Part shown: piece by piece, positions 1 through 6,925 of the stretch
Layout of the letters: every line of letters begins with the position of its first letter
How positions within the stretch are numbered: the stretch's first letter is position 1
Assembly: GCA_041741375.1 (NCBI GenBank)
Contig: JBGSKF010000003.1
Coordinates: forward strand, 1 to 33,461
DNA: 33,461 nucleotides
Source of the DNA: OFTM291 sp041741375
GTDB lineage: Bacteria; Gemmatimonadota; Gemmatimonadetes; Gemmatimonadales; GWC2-71-9
Direction of reading: 5' to 3'
The notes under the pieces: generated by a model
Database searches by the model: none
Seen by the model: only the letters and a program-made list of their open reading frames with translations
Told to the model about the DNA's origin: nothing
Program-made: the position numbers and the translations under genes

Positions 1-92
1 TCGGAGTCATCCCGAGCCGCAGGCGAGGGATCTGAGAACGGCGCGGGTGTACTTCCCGTCGTCCGGGTCTCCATGGTCGTGGACCTGCCTCA

Positions 93-116
93 CACGAAGG
101 CACGAAGGCACGAAGG
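93..116 (+). repeat. 8-bp tandem repeat, three units
   Basis: Three exact copies of CACGAAGG lie head to tail. The rotated consensus ACRCGAAG recurs at 446-469 (reverse complement), 12357-12378, 32898-32921, 33012-33038, 33280-33303 and 33397-33423. The period of 8 is not a multiple of three, so coding origin is unlikely. Confidence 0.85.
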
Positions 117-206
117 GGACAGGGGAGATCGCGACCTTTCCGGGCCTCCGGGCACCTCCCACCACGAATTGAACCGCGAAAAGACGCCAAGGACGCGAAG
201 GGAACG

Positions 207-250
207 GAGGGGCACCACGGAGAACACGGAGGTCGCAGAGGGTCTCCGCG
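207..250 (+). repeat. 44-bp module, left copy of an inverted pair
   Basis: By eye it matches the reverse complement of 33125-33168 at all but two positions, both transitions. It contains GGGGCACCACGGAGAAC followed by CGCAGAGGGTCTCCGCG. The two copies sit near opposite ends of the window in inverse orientation. Confidence 0.8.
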
Positions 251-445
251 TGATTTCCGACGCACCACTTAGCGCGCCGTGATCCGGATTGTTGTTGGGG
301 GGTGGAAGGGTACCCTCGTGCCGATGCCTGGCGGCAGCGACTCAGAACGCGTCGCAGGAGCCGTCCAATTTGCGTCCCTGCGTCCTTGCGCCTTTGCGTT
401 GAGGATGTTCCTGGTGTGTGTCATGGGCAGGCAAACAGCACGTTT

Positions 446-469
446 CTTCGTGTCTTCGTGTCTTCGTGT
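446..469 (-). repeat. 8-bp tandem repeat, inverted copy
   Basis: Three exact CTTCGTGT units lie head to tail. This is the reverse complement of the ACRCGAAG octamer at 93-116 and at the right edge of the window. Confidence 0.85.
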
Positions 470-493
470 GAGTCCCTGCATACTCGGCCATGG

Positions 494-573
494 ACCCCGG
501 CGTGCGCCGGGGTGATGTTCTGCTGTACCCTCGGGATCCCGAGGGTACCCACGAGGGCGAAAGTATTTCGCCC
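494..573. repeat. Three consecutive palindromes
   Basis: 494-513 is ACCCCGGCG-TG-CGCCGGGGT with 9-bp arms; the same arms recur at 33235-33254. 525-548 is a perfect 24-bp palindrome centred on GGGATCCC. 555-573 is GGGCGAAA-GTA-TTTCGCCC with 8-bp arms. The block 513-605 is repeated, diverged, at 2407-2505. These look like REP-type dispersed palindromes rather than terminators, because no U-tract follows. Confidence 0.8.
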
Positions 574-623
574 CCATTTCACACTTCAAAACTTCGAACT
601 TCCCCCACCGGGGGGACACCCGG

Positions 624-1559
624 TCAGGCCAGCGCCCCCAACCGCAGGCGGAGGGCGGGGAGCGACGGGAGCACCTCGGCTCCGGCGGCAAGGAGCTGCG
701 GGGCACAGGCATCGGCCGCTGCCCCACCCACCAGGAGAGACACCAGCTCGGGGAGGAGGTGCCGCAGCCGGGAGAGTTCCGGGACGAGCTGAGGGTCATC
801 GGCGGGATACACGATGCTGAGGACAACGGCTCGGGCCCCGACGGTCAGGGCCGCCCGCGCGATGTCCGCGGCGGGGAGATCCGCACCGAGATAGAGAAGA
901 CGCCACCCCTCGCTCGCCGCCACCGCGGCGGAGAGCATGGCGCCGATCTCATGCCGCTGACCCTGCGGGGTGGCCACCACGGCCAGGGGTGCTCCGTTGC
1001 GGGACACGGCGGACTCATTGACCCACCCCAACACACTGCGAATCGCCGCGGTGGCCGCGTGCTCATGTGCCGTGCTCAGGGTACCGGCATGCCACCGTTC
1101 CCCGACCCGGGCCAGCAGCGGAGCGATGAGATCCTCGATCAGGCTGCTCAGATGCACCCGCATCGCCGCCCGGCGCAGGGTTGCCTCCAGGTCACCCATC
1201 GCGAAGCGCTCCACGGCATCCCACGCGTGCTGCAGGTCGCTGCGGAGCCGCTCCGACTCGGCATCCGACGCCGGCCCCGCCGGGGGGAGTGTCTCCTGCT
1301 GGATGAGGGCCCGCAACTCCTCCACGGGAAGCGAGGCGACCTGACTGATGTTGTGGCCCCCCGCCGTGACCCGCTTCAGGAGTCCGAGACGCTCGATGTC
1401 GGCGTCGGAGTAGAGGCGCTGGCCGCCGCCGGATCGGTCTGGCTGAACCGCGTCATATCTCCGCTCCCAGGCCCGGAGGACGTCGGGGCTGAGGCCGGTG
1501 CGCTGGATCACCACCCTCATGGGATGACGGGCGGCACTTGCCGTTATATGGTCTTCCAT
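624..1559 (-). CDS. carH: CarH/LitR-type B12-dependent light-sensing MerR repressor
   Basis: 311 residues. An N-terminal MerR winged helix (about 10-80, with the WERRY turn at 31-35) is followed by a four-helix bundle and a cobalamin-binding domain. The diagnostic W-x9-E-H motif is W156...E166-H167. The sequence GQRHEIG at 200-206 supplies the expected lower axial ligand H203. Known family members bind adenosylcobalamin, tetramerise on DNA in the dark, and fall off when light breaks the Co-C bond. A longer frame reaches 1607, but I chose the start at 1559 because homology begins just after it. It is divergent from the fasciclin gene and probably represses that promoter and its own. On the minus strand a TTGACA at 1594-1589 and a weak TAGCTT at 1572-1567 would make its mRNA almost leaderless; that is speculative. 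Light control is inferred from the motifs. Confidence 0.9.
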   Translation of the reverse strand: MEDHITASAARHPMRVVIQRTGLSPDVLRAWERRYDAVQPDRSGGGQRLYSDADIERLGLLKRVTAGGHNISQVASLPVEELRALIQQETLPPAGPASDAESERLRSDLQHAWDAVERFAMGDLEATLRRAAMRVHLSSLIEDLIAPLLARVGERWHAGTLSTAHEHAATAAIRSVLGWVNESAVSRNGAPLAVVATPQGQRHEIGAMLSAAVAASEGWRLLYLGADLPAADIARAALTVGARAVVLSIVYPADDPQLVPELSRLRHLLPELVSLLVGGAAADACAPQLLAAGAEVLPSLPALRLRLGALA

Positions 1560-1613
1560 TCCCACCAAGCTAAAACCCGTCCAGGTAATGTCAAGGTACT
1601 TGTGCACTATCTA

Positions 1614-1642
1614 TTGACAAAGCATGGACACATGCTTATAAT
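1614..1642 (+). promoter_or_regulatory. Consensus sigma-70 promoter for the fasciclin gene
   Basis: TTGACA at 1614-1619, a 17-bp spacer and TATAAT at 1637-1642 give a full consensus match at ideal spacing, which is striking in DNA this GC-rich. Such a strong promoter normally implies tight repression. Transcription would start near 1649, leaving a leader of about 84 nt. Confidence 0.88.
1620..1637. promoter_or_regulatory. Inverted repeat in the promoter spacer
   Basis: AAGCAT-N6-ATGCTT, with perfect 6-bp arms, fills the spacer between -35 and -10. It could be an alternative operator for a dimeric repressor, or chance overlap with the 11-bp repeats. Confidence 0.55.
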
Positions 1643-1732
1643 AGCTGGACGACATATGGACACCATGTAGTCGGCTGTTCCCGTCTCCCACTTACGGGAG
1701 ATCAACCCCCACTCCGCACAGGAGATCAGAAA

Positions 1733-2227
1733 ATGTACAAGTCGTTTGGAATCATCGCTTTGTCCGCGGCGCTCACCCTCCCGTCCAGCGTAGCTGCCCA
1801 GTCTCACACCGCGCACAACGGCGCCAGGGACATCGTGGAAACGGCCGTTGCTGCGGGGAGCTTCACGACCCTCGCCGCCGCACTCCAGGCCGCCGGGCTG
1901 GTCGAGACGCTCAAGGGGAAGGGCCCCTTCACGGTCTTTGCTCCGACCGACGAGGCCTTTGCCAAGCTTCCGGCCGGAACGGTGGAGGCCCTGTTGAAGG
2001 ACAAGGCGAAGCTCACCGCCATCCTGACCTACCACGTGGTGTCGGGAGCAGTTCCGGCGTCCGCGGTGGTGAATCTGACCAGCGCGAAGACGGTGAATGG
2101 AAAGGACGTTTCCATTTCGGTCGTGAACGGCAAGGTCAAGGTCGGCTCCGCCACGGTGGTGTCGGCTGATGTGATGGCGTCGAACGGGGTCATCCATGTG
2201 ATCGACACGGTGCTGCTGCCCAACTGA
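1733..2227 (+). CDS. Secreted fasciclin (FAS1)-domain protein
   Basis: 164 residues: a Sec signal peptide (cleavage probably after VAAQ, near residue 23) and a single FAS1 domain. FAS1 landmarks are visible: GPFTVFAPTDEAF in the first half, LTYHVVSG in the middle, and NGVIHVIDTVLLP at the C-terminus. FAS1 domains mediate adhesion or matrix contacts outside the cell; no catalytic activity is expected. An AGGAG ribosome site at 1720-1724 fixes the start. The gene is monocistronic, with a consensus promoter upstream and a hairpin terminator downstream. Its divergent position next to the CarH-like regulator suggests light/B12-controlled expression. Confidence 0.9.
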   Translation: MYKSFGIIALSAALTLPSSVAAQSHTAHNGARDIVETAVAAGSFTTLAAALQAAGLVETLKGKGPFTVFAPTDEAFAKLPAGTVEALLKDKAKLTAILTYHVVSGAVPASAVVNLTSAKTVNGKDVSISVVNGKVKVGSATVVSADVMASNGVIHVIDTVLLPN

Positions 2228-2280
2228 CGAACTGTCGGGAGCGGGATGGATGGGTGGCGCGGATGGATGCCGGGTACCGC

Positions 2281-2316
2281 ACGGCCGGGGGGGCCTTCCT
2301 CCCGGCCGTGTGTTTT
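2281..2316 (+). terminator. Rho-independent terminator of the fasciclin gene
   Basis: A 9-bp GC-rich stem pairs ACGGCCGGG (2281-2289) with CCCGGCCGT (2301-2309), followed by GTGTTTTT. It lies 53 nt after the fasciclin stop codon and is the best canonical terminator in the window. Confidence 0.85.
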
Positions 2317-2803
2317 TGTGGAGGGTAGGCGATAGGGGGCAGGCGATGGGCGATAGGTGATAGACGGTCGGGACCTGTCTCACTGCACGCCTCCCGATCT
2401 CCGCCGGGGTGACGTTCTGGTGTACGCTCGGGATCCCGAGGGGGCACCCACGAGGGCGAAGGTGTTTTGCCCCTACTTCACACTTCACACTTCGAGCTTC
2501 ACCCTTCCCCCTCGCGTCTTCGCGTGAGTCCTCTCCGGGGCGACGTCCGATGTCCGGCTTCGATTCCTTCGCGCCTTCGTGTCTTCGGGTGAGGCAGGTC
2601 CACAAGCATCACAATCCGGACGACGGGTTGTAGGGGCCGTTCGCGAACGGCCCGTACTCCGCCGATCTCCTCAGATCCCTCGCTCCGCTCGGGATGACGC
2701 GCCGAGTACGCCCGGGATCCCTCCTTCACACTTCAAACTTCTCCGTGTAGCTTCCACACTCCCCGACGTCATCTGTCCTCCTCTCAATCCGGGAGATCGG
2801 TTC
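2317..2803. repeat. Gene-free repeat stretch between terminator and amidohydrolase
   Basis: No gene is seen. The stretch holds a heptamer array (2324-2365), a diverged second copy of the left-edge module (2407-2505 against 513-605), 8-bp TTCGCGTC/TTCGTGTC-type units (about 2513-2590), and an inverted copy (2666-2697) of the module at 1-35. A frame open through this region joins the amidohydrolase gene, but its translation before 2804 is repeat-derived. Confidence 0.75.
2324..2365 (+). repeat. Heptamer array after the fasciclin terminator
   Basis: Six consecutive 7-bp units read GGTAGGC, GATAGGG, GGCAGGC, GATGGGC, GATAGGT, GATAGAC. The array is G-rich on the sense strand of the upstream gene. 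Confidence 0.75.
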
Positions 2804-4063
2804 ATGCGCATGCGTTCGCTGCTGTGGAGTCTGGCGTGCAGTCTGGTTCTCGTTCCCGCCCTCCCGGGCCAAGTCACCGTGGTCCGGGCGGCCCGATGGC
2901 TCGATGTGGAATCGGGCCGCATGGTCCCGGACGCGGTGGTGGTGATCGAGGAGGGCCGGATCCGGAGCGTCGGTGGACCGGTTCCCCCGGGCGCCCAGGT
3001 GATCGACCTCGGGGACCACACCCTCCTCCCCGGGCTCATGGACATGCACACCCACCTCTCGTACGCCATCGATGGGGACTGGGTGAACCGGGCGGTGAGG
3101 GAACTCCCCGCGGTTTCCGCCCTCCGGGGAGCCCACAATGCGCGGATCACCCTGCAGGCCGGGTTCACCACCGTGCGCGATGTCGGGTCGGCCGGTTTCA
3201 TCGACGTGGCGCTCAATCAAGCCATCGAGATGGGTCTCGCCGAGGGGCCCCGCATCGTCCCGGCCGGCCACTCGCTGGGGATCACCGGCGGGCACTGTGA
3301 CGCGACGGGCTACAACCCCGGAATCCTGGAAAACGGCCCCGAGGAGGGGATTGCCGATGGCCCGGACGGAGTGCTGCGCGCGGTGCGGTACCAGATCAAG
3401 CATGGCGCCAAGGTGATCAAGATCTGTGCAACGGCAGGCGTGCTCTCCTTCGAGGGTTCGGTCGGAGCCCAGCAGTTCACCCTGGAGGAGATGCGCACCA
3501 TCGTGGAGGAGGCGGCGCGCCACGGCATGAAGGTGGCGGCCCACGCGCACGGAACCGAGGGGATCAACGCCGCCATCCTGGCCGGTGTGTCCTCTATCGA
3601 CCACGGCTCCATTCTGAGCGACGAGTCGATCCGCCTGATGAAGGCGAACGGCACCTATCTCGTTCCCACGACTTATCTCGCCGATGCCATCGACCTCGAG
3701 GCTCTTCCCGCCCCGATCCGGGCCAAGGCCGAGTCGGTCCTGCCGATGGCCAAGGCCAGTCTGAGCCGGGCGATCCGGGAAGGGGTCAAGATCGCCTTCG
3801 GCACCGACGCGGCGGTCTACCCCCATGGCCAGAACGGACGGGAGTTCACCGCCCTGGTGGCGCGAGGGATGACTCCGCTCGACGCGATCCGCACCGCCAC
3901 CGTGAACGCCGCGGACCTGCTCGGTGTGACCGATCGGGGCCGGATCGCACCGGGTCTCCTGGCCGATCTGGTGGCGGTGCGGGGCAATCCGCTGGAGAAC
4001 ATCCGTGTGATGGAGGAGGTCGCGTTCGTGATGAAGGGGGGCGTGGTGGCCAAGCGGCCCTGA
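2804..4063 (+). CDS. Secreted metal-dependent amidohydrolase
   Basis: 419 residues with a Sec signal peptide (about 1-22). The amidohydrolase TIM-barrel metal centre is complete: H82 and H84 in MDMHTHL, K206 in the KVIKICATAG strand (the usual carbamylated lysine), H247/H249 in AAHAHG, H267 in IDHGS and D335 in FGTDA. The C-terminus carries the usual small beta-domain (GLLADLVAVRGNP). Relatives are exported prolidase or Xaa-Pro/Xaa-Arg dipeptidases and imidazolonepropionase-like enzymes; the substrate cannot be fixed from sequence. The start at 2804 follows GGGAGATCGG and begins the signal peptide; the frame is open upstream to 2579 but that part is repeat. A heptamer array begins 11 nt after the stop. 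Confidence 0.9.
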   Translation: MRMRSLLWSLACSLVLVPALPGQVTVVRAARWLDVESGRMVPDAVVVIEEGRIRSVGGPVPPGAQVIDLGDHTLLPGLMDMHTHLSYAIDGDWVNRAVRELPAVSALRGAHNARITLQAGFTTVRDVGSAGFIDVALNQAIEMGLAEGPRIVPAGHSLGITGGHCDATGYNPGILENGPEEGIADGPDGVLRAVRYQIKHGAKVIKICATAGVLSFEGSVGAQQFTLEEMRTIVEEAARHGMKVAAHAHGTEGINAAILAGVSSIDHGSILSDESIRLMKANGTYLVPTTYLADAIDLEALPAPIRAKAESVLPMAKASLSRAIREGVKIAFGTDAAVYPHGQNGREFTALVARGMTPLDAIRTATVNAADLLGVTDRGRIAPGLLADLVAVRGNPLENIRVMEEVAFVMKGGVVAKRP

Positions 4064-4073
4064 GCAGGACGGA

Positions 4074-4105
4074 GGGCATAGGACATGGGACATAGGACAT
4101 AGGAC
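4074..4105 (+). repeat. GGACATA heptamer array after the amidohydrolase gene
   Basis: Units GGACATG (4081), GGACATA (4088) and GGACATA (4095) with degenerate flanks form a 7-bp period just past the amidohydrolase stop codon. Confidence 0.8.
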
Positions 4106-4127
4106 TTCGGGAATCTCACTAGGTGTC

Positions 4128-4147
4128 ATCCCCGCGAAAGCGGGGAT
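4128..4147 (-). repeat. GTCAT-CCCCGC palindrome upstream of the GIY-YIG gene
   Basis: ATCCCCGC-GAAA-GCGGGGAT has an 8-bp stem closed by a GAAA tetraloop. It belongs to the same family as the palindromes at 4520, 4625 and 30133 but lies in opposite orientation (preceded by GTC, followed by CCATG). Confidence 0.8.
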
Positions 4148-4189
4148 CCATGTTCCCATGGAAATCAGGGAGTTTCATGAGTAGCGATT

Positions 4190-4513
4190 GTGGACCTTCA
4201 GGGAGTTGACCAGGCCCGATGCCAGGGTCTGCAGCCGGCAGTATACGTGCTCGCCAGTGGGCTGCGCGGCACGCTCTACGTCGGTGTGACGGGAAACCTT
4301 CGGCGGCGTTTGTGGGAGCATCGGAACGACCTGGTGGCGGGATTCACCAGGCGATACGGTGTCCATGACCTCGTCTACTATGAACTGCACGGCGACATGA
4401 GGGCGGCGATCACAAGAGAGAAACAGATCAAAAAGTGGCGCCGAGCGTGGAAGGTCGAGCTGGTAGAACGACGGAATCCCGAATGGAAGGACTTGTGGGA
4501 CGAGATACTCTGA
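4190..4513 (+). CDS. GIY-YIG nuclease-superfamily protein
   Basis: 107 residues, essentially one GIY-YIG domain. AVYVLASG at about 17-24 stands for the GIY strand and LYVGVTGNLRRRLWEHR supplies the YIG strand with its conserved arginines. Motifs continue with VYYE, an AITREKQIKKW helix and NPEWKDLW. This is the small stand-alone YhbQ/UPF0213-like type, whose cellular role is unsettled. The start is a GTG with no strong ribosome site, so it is uncertain; a start nearer the first strand is possible. Palindromic repeats lie 42 nt upstream of the start and 6 nt after the stop. Confidence 0.8.
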   Translation: MDLQGVDQARCQGLQPAVYVLASGLRGTLYVGVTGNLRRRLWEHRNDLVAGFTRRYGVHDLVYYELHGDMRAAITREKQIKKWRRAWKVELVERRNPEWKDLWDEIL

Positions 4514-4519
4514 CAATGT

Positions 4520-4539
4520 ATTCCCGCGTTCGCGGGAAT
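4520..4539 (+). repeat. ATTCCCGCG palindrome directly after the GIY-YIG gene
   Basis: ATTCCCGCG-TT-CGCGGGAAT has perfect 9-bp arms, is followed by GAC and starts 6 nt past the GIY-YIG stop. The core resembles the dRS3-type repeats of Neisseria (ATTCCC...GGGAAT). It could also act as the gene's 3' hairpin. Confidence 0.85.
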
Positions 4540-4624
4540 GACAGGCATGGGCAACCAACCTGATCAATCGTTATGCCCACGGGAGAGGGGATCCATGTAA
4601 ACGAAGGCGTGAGGAGGAAAATGG

Positions 4625-4644
4625 ATTCCCGCGTTCGCGGGAAT
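4625..4644 (+). repeat. Second ATTCCCGCG palindrome
   Basis: Identical arms and TT centre to the copy at 4520-4539, preceded by ATGG and followed by GACGAA. A partial copy (GGGGATCCATG) lies between the two, near 4587. Confidence 0.85.
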
Positions 4645-4667
4645 GACGAATCGTTTCTCCACCTTGC

Positions 4668-4705
4668 ACGAAGGGTCCGATCCCGCCAGGGACCGGACCC
4701 TTCGT
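4668..4705 (-). terminator. Hairpin downstream of the PEP-CTERM gene
   Basis: A perfect 12-bp stem pairs ACGAAGGGTCCG (4668-4679) with CGGACCCTTCGT (4694-4705), 25 nt beyond the PEP-CTERM stop on its strand. The stem is strong but the following U-tract is poor, so termination is probable rather than certain. Confidence 0.7.
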
Positions 4706-4730
4706 CACACCCGGGACCAGGGGGAGTGAA

Positions 4731-5606
4731 TCAGCCCCGGGTGCGTTTCCGCCGCCACCAGCTGGAGGCGCCGACCCCCGCCAGTCCGGTGGCCAGCAGG
4801 AAGATGGTGGACGGTTCCGGCACCGGGGTGCTCGGGAGTTCGAAGTTGGCATGCACGGCCAAGTCCTCGTCGCCAGTAAATCCCAGTTGGACATTGTCCG
4901 CAAAGCCCTGAAACCTGTCGGGCCAGTTGCTCCCGACTCCCACGCTCAACCCCCAGACCTGGGCGCCACTCAGGGAGCAGTTCGGATCCGTTGCCCATCC
5001 CCCCACGGTGGCCGTCTTGAGAGGATTCGGGAAGAAGGGGTCGATGTTGCTGCAGTCGTTGATGGTGAAGCCCCCGGTGGATCCCTGGACAAAACGCCAG
5101 AAGAACTGATCGGTGATGCTCTCGGTGACCCACTGGTCGGTCACGGCGGGCGAGGGATCGGTGTAGAACTGTTCCCAGACCAGTTCGCTGAAGAGAGGGG
5201 AGCCCCCGATCTCCTGCCGGAGAAAGAGCCGGAGGACCGGGGTCTGGGCCTGCCACGGGACGTCGTTCACCGTCTGATTGGCGAGCGAAGCACGGAACCA
5301 GTCAAACTGGAGGTGGTTGACGTTGTCGATGAGCCCCCAGCTCGAGGTGAGCGAATCGACGCCGGCCACCGTCCGGAAGAAGGCCCAGTCGGTGAGTGCC
5401 CCTGTAGTCAGCAGCTCCAGGGAACCGTTGCCGAGCCGCGGGTTGGTTCCGGTGATCGCGGCAGTACCGAGTCCCCGGTCGTCGGTTTGCCAGGAGGGAT
5501 CCCCCGGAAGAACCACGTTCTGGGCCTCAAGAGTTCCGGCTGTCGGGATCCCGCAGAGTCCCAGCGCCAGAAGGCCGACGACAACGCCCTGCAAGCTGAA
5601 TCGCAT
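4731..5606 (-). CDS. PEP-CTERM sorting-domain protein
   Basis: 291 residues: a Sec signal peptide (about 1-29), a secreted beta-rich domain without recognised catalytic motifs, and a C-terminal sorting signal. The signal is the canonical VPEPSTIFLL, a hydrophobic segment and a basic tail (RRKRTRG). Such proteins are cut by an exosortase and moved to the cell surface, often in species that make exopolysaccharide. No exosortase lies in this window. I chose the start at 5606, which opens the signal peptide; the frame extends to 5732. The gene sits just downstream of the exopolysaccharide operon on the same strand, but about 257 nt and a hairpin separate them, so it is probably its own unit. Confidence 0.88.
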   Translation of the reverse strand: MRFSLQGVVVGLLALGLCGIPTAGTLEAQNVVLPGDPSWQTDDRGLGTAAITGTNPRLGNGSLELLTTGALTDWAFFRTVAGVDSLTSSWGLIDNVNHLQFDWFRASLANQTVNDVPWQAQTPVLRLFLRQEIGGSPLFSELVWEQFYTDPSPAVTDQWVTESITDQFFWRFVQGSTGGFTINDCSNIDPFFPNPLKTATVGGWATDPNCSLSGAQVWGLSVGVGSNWPDRFQGFADNVQLGFTGDEDLAVHANFELPSTPVPEPSTIFLLATGLAGVGASSWWRRKRTRG

Positions 5607-5731
5607 ACCAGTTACCGCACCTGTGTGAGAAAGACTTCCACCATCCATGAGAGTGCAATCGGCATACCGATGGGGATTCTCAACCGCTCTGACTCCAGCA
5701 GAGGACGATGCCGACGAGTCGAAGCATGCCA

Positions 5732-5749
5732 ATACGTTGTACCACGTAT
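5732..5749. promoter_or_regulatory. Inverted repeat upstream of the PEP-CTERM gene
   Basis: ATACGT-N6-ACGTAT, with perfect 6-bp arms, lies about 126 nt upstream of the PEP-CTERM start in a locally AT-richer patch. It may be an operator; the binding protein is unknown. I found no convincing sigma-54 site nearby. Confidence 0.4.
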
Positions 5750-5778
5750 AGTTACGGATTCAAGGCCCGGTCGCATCT

Positions 5779-5817
5779 CCGCCCTTTCCGCCCCACAATG
5801 AGGCCTGAAAAGGGCGG
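5779..5817 (-). terminator. Hairpin after the exopolysaccharide operon
   Basis: CCGCCCTTT (5779-5787) pairs with AAAGGGCGG (5809-5817) across a 21-nt loop, about 47 nt past the last gene of the operon. No U-tract follows, so the role as terminator is tentative. Confidence 0.45.
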
Positions 5818-5863
5818 GAATGCGTCCTTGCCACAGTTCCCTTGTGGTAGGGATCCGACGGTT

Positions 5864-6925
5864 TCATGTCGTTCCACTGACACCGGCGTTCACCTGGCCA
5901 AAGACAACCACACCGGGGGCGAGGGTTACCAGAGGGGCCACGACCGTGGTTTCCCGTCCCGGCCCTCCCACCATTGTCCCCTCGCCGAGGAGAATCTCGT
6001 CCTCGGCAATCACCGGCCCCCCGATCGCCACGTCTCCCGCAGTCTCAATCGTGGTCCGGGAGACCACGCTTCCGGTGATCGTTCCTCCGCGCCCGACCCG
6101 AATGCTCCGATGTGCCTTGACGCTCCCCTCGACTCGAGCCTCCGCCCCGATCGTGAGGGTGCCGGCCACCACAAGGTCGCCGCGATGCTCCGTGCCGGCC
6201 GGCAGTTCCGCGTCTCCATCCACATGCAGATGGTTGCCGACCGTGCGAGCCCTCTCGGGGGGAACCCATGCGGTGCGCTCCACCGCTTCAGGGGTCCCCC
6301 GGGGATGAGCGGGACCGACCTCGATTCGCGGTGCACCGATCCGTTCGAACCGCACCCCGGTTCCGAGCCGGATCGCGGAGGCCGAGGACGCCCGGCCGAA
6401 AAGCCGAGAGCCATCCTCAACCTGGAGAACCCCGTCGGCGTGGACCCACCGGGTCACGGTCGACCGGGAGCCGAGCCGAACGTCCGCGGTTCCATACAGG
6501 GCGCGCAGGGTGGTGTCGGGTCCCCCGGTCCAGGGGGCGGTGGCATACACCTCGAGCAGGAAGGTCTCCCGCCCGGCCAGGGTCACCGGTGCGTCGGTCA
6601 CGATGACGCGGTCGTGAGCGCCGTCAGGGCGGGGACCCCGGGAGAGGACATCGGGCAGGTTCCGCACCCGGACGAAGCCGGTGCCGGAGGGCAACCGTCC
6701 GTAGTAATCCCCCTCGGGAATCTCCACCGGGAGCCCGGCGAGCTGCGCGGTGATCCAGAGCCGGAAGCGCTCGGCAAAGTAGGCGAGGTTGGCGGCGTCC
6801 CGCTCGACCACCGAGAGTGGCGCGGTGTCGGTGGGCCGGAGCAGCTCCCGGAGCGCCGGGAGGAGGGGGAGCACGAACCAGGCGAGGGTGACGGCCAGGA
6901 CCGCGAGGAAGGGGAGGAGGGTCAT
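5864..6925 (-). CDS. Membrane-anchored polymer-forming (bactofilin-like) protein
   Basis: 353 residues. One N-terminal transmembrane segment (about 3-24) is followed by a unique middle domain (about 30-220). The C-terminal part (about 225-345) is a repetitive beta-helix of short G-D-x-V/I-x-G-type turns (GDLVVAGTLTIG, GSVKAHRSIRVGRGG, GDVAIGGPVIAEDEILLGEG), typical of polymer-forming cytoskeletal/bactofilin proteins. Its ATG overlaps the stop of the glycosyltransferase gene by 4 bp (ATGA), so it is the last gene of the exopolysaccharide operon. The longer open frame upstream is only a shadow of the glycosyltransferase gene. It may position the synthase complex or act as a scaffold for export; this is inferred from context. 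Confidence 0.75.
   Translation of the reverse strand: MTLLPFLAVLAVTLAWFVLPLLPALRELLRPTDTAPLSVVERDAANLAYFAERFRLWITAQLAGLPVEIPEGDYYGRLPSGTGFVRVRNLPDVLSRGPRPDGAHDRVIVTDAPVTLAGRETFLLEVYATAPWTGGPDTTLRALYGTADVRLGSRSTVTRWVHADGVLQVEDGSRLFGRASSASAIRLGTGVRFERIGAPRIEVGPAHPRGTPEAVERTAWVPPERARTVGNHLHVDGDAELPAGTEHRGDLVVAGTLTIGAEARVEGSVKAHRSIRVGRGGTITGSVVSRTTIETAGDVAIGGPVIAEDEILLGEGTMVGGPGRETTVVAPLVTLAPGVVVFGQVNAGVSGTT

Larger units (their letters stand above)
1..623. repeat. Gene-free composite repeat region (left edge)
   Basis: I see no credible gene here; the short open frames run through repeats and have no recognisable domains. The stretch is a mosaic of repeat modules that recur elsewhere in the window. 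These are a GATCCCTCGC-type module (1-35), an 8-bp tandem repeat (93-116, and its reverse complement at 446-469), a module at 207-250 that recurs inverted at 33125-33168, and a run of three palindromes at 494-573. Module 513-605 is similar to 2407-2505. The only adjacent gene is the CarH-like regulator, whose 3' end is at 624. Confidence 0.75.
1614..1668 (+). promoter_or_regulatory. Candidate CarH operator: 11-bp direct repeats
   Basis: Four copies of a TKGACR core are visible: TTGACAAAGCA (1614), TGGACACATGC (1625), TGGACGACATA (1646) and TGGACACCATG (1657). Spacing is 11, 21 and 11 bp. The first pair covers the -35 box and spacer; the second covers the expected transcription start. CarH proteins are known to bind tandem 11-bp repeats overlapping promoters. 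Their base consensus may differ here, so the assignment is inferred. Confidence 0.6.

Noticed and set aside
1560..1732. Cobalamin riboswitch for the fasciclin gene
   Set aside because: The leader of about 84 nt is too short and I see no B12-box; B12 sensing is better explained by the CarH-like protein.
2726..4159. 477-codon open frame opposite the amidohydrolase
   Set aside because: It is antisense to a gene with full catalytic motifs; the His/Gly/Asp-rich translation is typical of a shadow frame.
5700..5745. Sigma-54 promoter upstream of the PEP-CTERM gene
   Set aside because: A TGGCATG element is present, but the -12 TTGC element is missing at the right distance.
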